A DNA stretch of 27,526 bases from an uncultured Clostridia bacterium (GTDB taxonomy: Bacteria; Bacillota; Clostridia; TANB77; CAG-508), in the NCBI GenBank assembly GCA_934168305.1, contig CAKPNF010000016.1, forward strand, positions 1 to 27,526, in the 5' to 3' direction. The notes under the pieces were generated by a model. The model did not search any database and was not told where the DNA came from. It saw only the letters and a list, made by a program, of their open reading frames with translations. The first letter of the stretch is position 1, and each line of letters opens with the position of its first letter. Positions 24,850 through 27,526 of the stretch are shown in pieces. The translations under genes were made by a program, and so were the position numbers.

Positions 24850-25506
24850 CTATTTCAAATTATCTGTCCAATTTTTTATATCTGAATCTGATGCACTTGA
24901 ACTAAATCTATGCCCTTCTTGCCAATTACCTGAACCCGCTTCTTGCTTAAGTAATTTTCCACTTTGACCTAAACTAGACGATGAAGATGTGCAAAATGGT
25001 ATTACTGTTTTACCATCGAAATTGTTATCCTTTACAAAATTATTTACTGGCCAAGCAGCAATTCCCCACCATATAGGATATCCGATTAATACAGTATCAT
25101 AATCTTCCCAATTATCCACTTTTGTATTTGTTAGTTTTACATCTCTTAATGATTCATTTTCGTGTTCTTTTGATACTCTTGAATTACTATTTGACCAGTT
25201 CAAATCATCACTTGTATATACATCTTCTGGTACAATTTCAAATAAATCCGCATTTAAATTTTTAGCAATTTTCTCTGCAACTGATTTCGTATGATTTTGT
25301 GCAGAAAAATATACAACTAAGATTTTCTTACTTTCCTTTTCCTTATGAGGTTCATTTGAAATATTTTCTATTTTTTCTTTGTTTATTTCATTAATATTTG
25401 TACTATTGTCTTTATTTTCATTTTTGTTTGTGGTAACATATCCTGTAACGCATAATGCAATTACTAAAATTACTAAAATTACACCTATTATTAATTTCTT
25501 ATTCAT
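24850..25506 (-). CDS. Membrane-anchored flavodoxin-like protein
   Basis: The 218-residue product has an N-terminal membrane helix (about 4-23), a charged disordered linker (about 24-60) and a flavodoxin fold. The fold shows VVYFSAQNHTKSVAEKIA as the FMN-phosphate loop and VLIGYPIWWGIAAWPVNNF around the flavin. A cysteine follows the helix, but the residue before it is leucine, so a lipoprotein is unlikely. The ATG at 25506 has AAAGGA upstream and lies 14 nt after the aldo/keto reductase stop. It is probably an outward-facing flavoprotein; its redox partner is unknown. Confidence 0.82.
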   Translation of the reverse strand: MNKKLIIGVILVILVIALCVTGYVTTNKNENKDNSTNINEINKEKIENISNEPHKEKESKKILVVYFSAQNHTKSVAEKIAKNLNADLFEIVPEDVYTSDDLNWSNSNSRVSKEHENESLRDVKLTNTKVDNWEDYDTVLIGYPIWWGIAAWPVNNFVKDNNFDGKTVIPFCTSSSSSLGQSGKLLKQEAGSGNWQEGHRFSSSASDSDIKNWTDNLK

Positions 25507-25520
25507 TTTTATTTTCCTTT

Positions 25521-26423
25521 CTACCAATTCTTTTTATCTTTCAAGTGATTTTGATTTGTTCTTCTTGACACAACAGTTTGGTCAAACCATGCAACCATAT
25601 TAGGGTCGTAATGTGAGAAAAATAAACTCTGTTTTGTATCTAGTTCTTTGATTTTTGCCGTTTCTTCTTCAGATAACTCAAAATCAAATATATTAAAGTT
25701 TTCTTTCATTCGTTCTACTAATGTTGATTTTGATAATGCTACAACATTTCTTTGTGTTAGCCATCTTAAAATCACCTGTGCAACTGATTTACCATGTTTT
25801 TTAGCAATTTCAGATAAAACCACATTTGAAAACATATTGTTTCTTCCCTCACCAAATGGAGCCCATGCCTCTATTTGGACATTATATTTTTGCATATTTT
25901 CTTGTGCTTCATATTGTGCATTAAATACATTTGTTTCAACTTGATTTACATGTGGTACTATTTTTCTCTCAAATAAACACATATCTGTTAATCTATCTGG
26001 ATAAAAGTTACTTACACCAATTGCTCGTATTTTTCCTTCTTCATATAAATCCTCTAGTGCTCTATATGCACCATAATAATCTGCAAAAGGTTGATGTAAT
26101 AGCATCAAATCTATATAATCAATTTTTAACTTTTTCATTGATTCCAATACAGATTTTTTACAGTTTTCATAACCATAATTATCAATCCACACTTTTGATG
26201 TTATAAATAAATCTTCTCTTTTTACTAATCCATTATTTATTGCTTTTTGTATTGCATTTCCTACTTCTTCTTCATTAAAATAACTTTGTGCTATATCTAT
26301 TAGTCTGTATCCTACTTTAATAGCATCTAGCACACATCTTTCACAATCTTCTTTTGAAATTTGATATACTCCATATCCGTTTTTTGGCATTTTGACACCA
26401 TTACTTAAAGTTACATACTCCAT
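25521..26423 (-). CDS. Aldo/keto reductase
   Basis: This NAD(P)H-dependent TIM-barrel oxidoreductase of 300 residues has the catalytic set DIAQSYFNEEEVG (Asp and Tyr), SKVW (Lys) and LLHQPF (His), and the cofactor region ALSKST. It resembles the morphine-dehydrogenase-like AKRs of Firmicutes. The ATG at 26423 sits 8 nt after AAGGAGG; the ATG two codons earlier is too close to that site. It is first in an operon with the flavodoxin and divergent from a MerR-type regulator, whose operator lies in the shared promoter region. The substrate is unknown; aldehydes are likely. Confidence 0.93.
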   Translation of the reverse strand: MEYVTLSNGVKMPKNGYGVYQISKEDCERCVLDAIKVGYRLIDIAQSYFNEEEVGNAIQKAINNGLVKREDLFITSKVWIDNYGYENCKKSVLESMKKLKIDYIDLMLLHQPFADYYGAYRALEDLYEEGKIRAIGVSNFYPDRLTDMCLFERKIVPHVNQVETNVFNAQYEAQENMQKYNVQIEAWAPFGEGRNNMFSNVVLSEIAKKHGKSVAQVILRWLTQRNVVALSKSTLVERMKENFNIFDFELSEEETAKIKELDTKQSLFFSHYDPNMVAWFDQTVVSRRTNQNHLKDKKNW

Positions 26424-26460
26424 TTTCATTCCTCCTTGACTTTTTTTATTCTTCGATGTT

Positions 26461-26491
26461 ATTATATATGTCGATAGTCACTATCGGCCAA
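26461..26491 (-). promoter_or_regulatory. MerR-type promoter with 19-bp spacer and operator dyad
   Basis: On the minus strand TTGGCC (26486-26491), a 19-nt spacer and TATAAT (26461-26466). The spacer contains the dyad CGATAGT-C-ACTATCG (26472-26486). Over-long 19-bp spacers with a central dyad are the hallmark of promoters activated by MerR-family proteins, and a merR-like gene is divergently transcribed here. Confidence 0.78.
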
Positions 26492-26534
26492 TAGTTTTTA
26501 TGAAAATTTTTTTATTTTTTTGGAGGTATGTTTT

Positions 26535-26945
26535 ATGTATTCAATGAAAAAAACTTGTGAAAAGGTTGGAATGAGTTATCAAACTTTAAAATTTTATTGT
26601 AATCAAGGCTTAATTCCTAATGTTAAAAGAGATAAAAATAACTATAGAATATTTGATGACAATAATATAAATTGGATTAAAAGTCTTTCTCGTTTAAAAA
26701 AATGTGGTATGAGTATTGAAGAAATGAAATCATATCTTAATTTGTGTTTACAAGGTCAGTCTTCTATTCCGGGAAGAAAAGATATGCTAGATGCAAAGAA
26801 AAAAGAGTTAGAATTAAAAAAACAAGAAATTGAAGATAGTTTATCTTATATAGATTGGAAGCAGAATTTCTATAATGATGTTTTAAATGGTAAAACTGAA
26901 TATTTTAGTTATTTGATAGATGTTAATAAAAATAATACCCCATAA
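26535..26945 (+). CDS. MerR-family transcriptional regulator
   Basis: The 136-residue protein has the MerR winged helix (KTCEKVGMSYQTLKFYCNQG, NNYRIFDDNNINWIK), a middle region with RLKKCGMSIEEMKSYL and a C-terminal coiled coil (about 82-115). There is no cysteine-rich metal-binding loop, so it fits the organic or redox-responsive AdhR-like branch. The ATG at 26535 is 8 nt after GGAGG. It is divergent from the aldo/keto reductase operon, which it probably activates through the 19-bp spacer promoter. Confidence 0.9.
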   Translation: MYSMKKTCEKVGMSYQTLKFYCNQGLIPNVKRDKNNYRIFDDNNINWIKSLSRLKKCGMSIEEMKSYLNLCLQGQSSIPGRKDMLDAKKKELELKKQEIEDSLSYIDWKQNFYNDVLNGKTEYFSYLIDVNKNNTP

Positions 26946-26966
26946 TATAATTTATAGGGTATTATT
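26931..26966. terminator. Bidirectional terminator between the merR-like and flavin reductase-like genes
   Basis: AATAATACCC (26931-26940) pairs with GGGTATTATT (26957-26966), with flanking A and T runs on both sides. The two genes converge on it, and the merR-like stop lies in the loop. Confidence 0.8.
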
Positions 26967-26973
26967 TTTATTA

Positions 26974-27525
26974 TTAATCTTTTAATTTTAGTCCATCTTT
27001 GAAAGCATTTCCAACAACTTCGCCTAAAACTCTGTATGTGTTGCTTACCATGTCAAATGTTATTATTTCCATTTTATCAACATCAATATTTCCATTCTCG
27101 TCTATATATTCTTCATCAACTGAACAATTTACAACTTTTCCTATTAATTCTCCATCTTCAAATGAATCAACTATACATTCTAGTGTTAATGGATATTCTT
27201 CAATAATTGGTGCATCTACAAAATTTGATTTTGTTACATGCACTCCTGATTTTGCTATTTTATCCTCTTTATTTCCTGATACTACTCCAAAATAATCTGA
27301 TATCTCTTCTGTTTTCTTTGTTGCAAATCCCACTGTAAATGCTTTTTTTAGTTCTAAGTTTTCTGTTGTTTTATGTTTTGATAGTGAAATGTAGATTTTT
27401 CCATAATCGTATATTCCTCCCCATGCAGCATTCATTACGTTTGCTTTTCCATCTTTGTCATATGTTCCAATCATTAAAACTGGAAGTGGTAAGAAATTCA
27501 TTTTGTTTCCTAAATCTTTTCTCAT
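26974..27525 (-). CDS. Flavin reductase-like (flavoredoxin-type) protein
   Basis: This 183-residue protein resembles the flavin reductase-like, FMN-binding split-barrel family. It begins MRKDLGNKMNFLPLPVLMIG, followed by NVMNAAWGG and ISLSKHKTTENLELKKAFTV, then the DYFGVVSG and LTLECIV segments. Related proteins start near the same point, so the frame is probably complete, although its ribosome binding site lies outside the window. It is convergent with the merR-like gene. Its physiological electron partner is not evident; the flavodoxin nearby is in a separate operon. Confidence 0.85.
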   Translation of the reverse strand: MRKDLGNKMNFLPLPVLMIGTYDKDGKANVMNAAWGGIYDYGKIYISLSKHKTTENLELKKAFTVGFATKKTEEISDYFGVVSGNKEDKIAKSGVHVTKSNFVDAPIIEEYPLTLECIVDSFEDGELIGKVVNCSVDEEYIDENGNIDVDKMEIITFDMVSNTYRVLGEVVGNAFKDGLKLKD

Positions 27526-27526
27526 A

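Noticed and set aside
25484..25506. Lipoprotein signal on the flavodoxin
   Set aside because: The cysteine after the hydrophobic helix is preceded by leucine instead of a small residue, so a plain membrane anchor is more likely.
1..27526. tRNA or rRNA genes
   Set aside because: No cloverleaf-like GC-rich segments with GTTCRANNC arms and no rRNA-like sequence were seen while reading both strands.

Overview
This is a 27.5-kb, very AT-rich chromosomal window. Several genes point to a spore-forming, low-GC Firmicute of the Clostridia type: spoVT, scpB, a short prolyl-tRNA synthetase, two ECF sigma/anti-sigma pairs and strong AGGAGG ribosome binding sites. The species cannot be named from the sequence. 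Almost all genes lie on the minus strand.

Layout: 84-2704 holds core genes (proS, scpB, spoVT). 2788-9978 holds a KAP-type P-loop ATPase, comF, an IS200-like REP-associated transposase (RAYT) between two 32-bp inverted hairpin repeats, recD2 and a DUF2207-like membrane protein. 10043-10597 is a 555-bp near-palindrome that looks like a MITE. 10592-14298 holds small metabolic genes: a GT-A-like fragment, dps, a tocopherol-cyclase-like protein, a YgjP metallopeptidase, a FlaR-like P-loop protein and an HD hydrolase. 14299-15039 is a gene graveyard. 15040-16709 is a PadR / HAAS-SEDS operon with its operator-promoter. 16807-20287 holds two ECF sigma factor/membrane anti-sigma operons. 20498-24712 is a MoxR AAA+ / VWA operon with unknown partners. 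24850-27525 holds a MerR-controlled aldo/keto reductase plus flavodoxin operon and a flavin reductase-like protein.

The most striking observation is about decoding. Three unrelated, otherwise well-preserved genes (recD2, the tocopherol-cyclase-like gene and the SEDS gene) are each split by a +1 frameshift. In all three the shift falls exactly at an in-frame CGG codon, and skipping its C restores a full-length family member with a glycine codon (GGA, GGA, GGT). By my reading of the whole window, these three are the only in-frame CGG codons in any recognised gene, although CGG occurs out of frame on the coding strand roughly 25 times. This suggests that CGG is an unassigned or frameshift-inducing codon (or that CGGN is read as a quadruplet) in this organism. 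A systematic sequence artefact must be excluded.

A second theme is RAYT/REP-type repeats carrying GGGAC/GTCCC. They flank the transposase, provide the stop codon of recD2 and the first codons of comF, sit just before the ribosome binding site of the KAP ATPase, and resemble the tips of the large palindrome.
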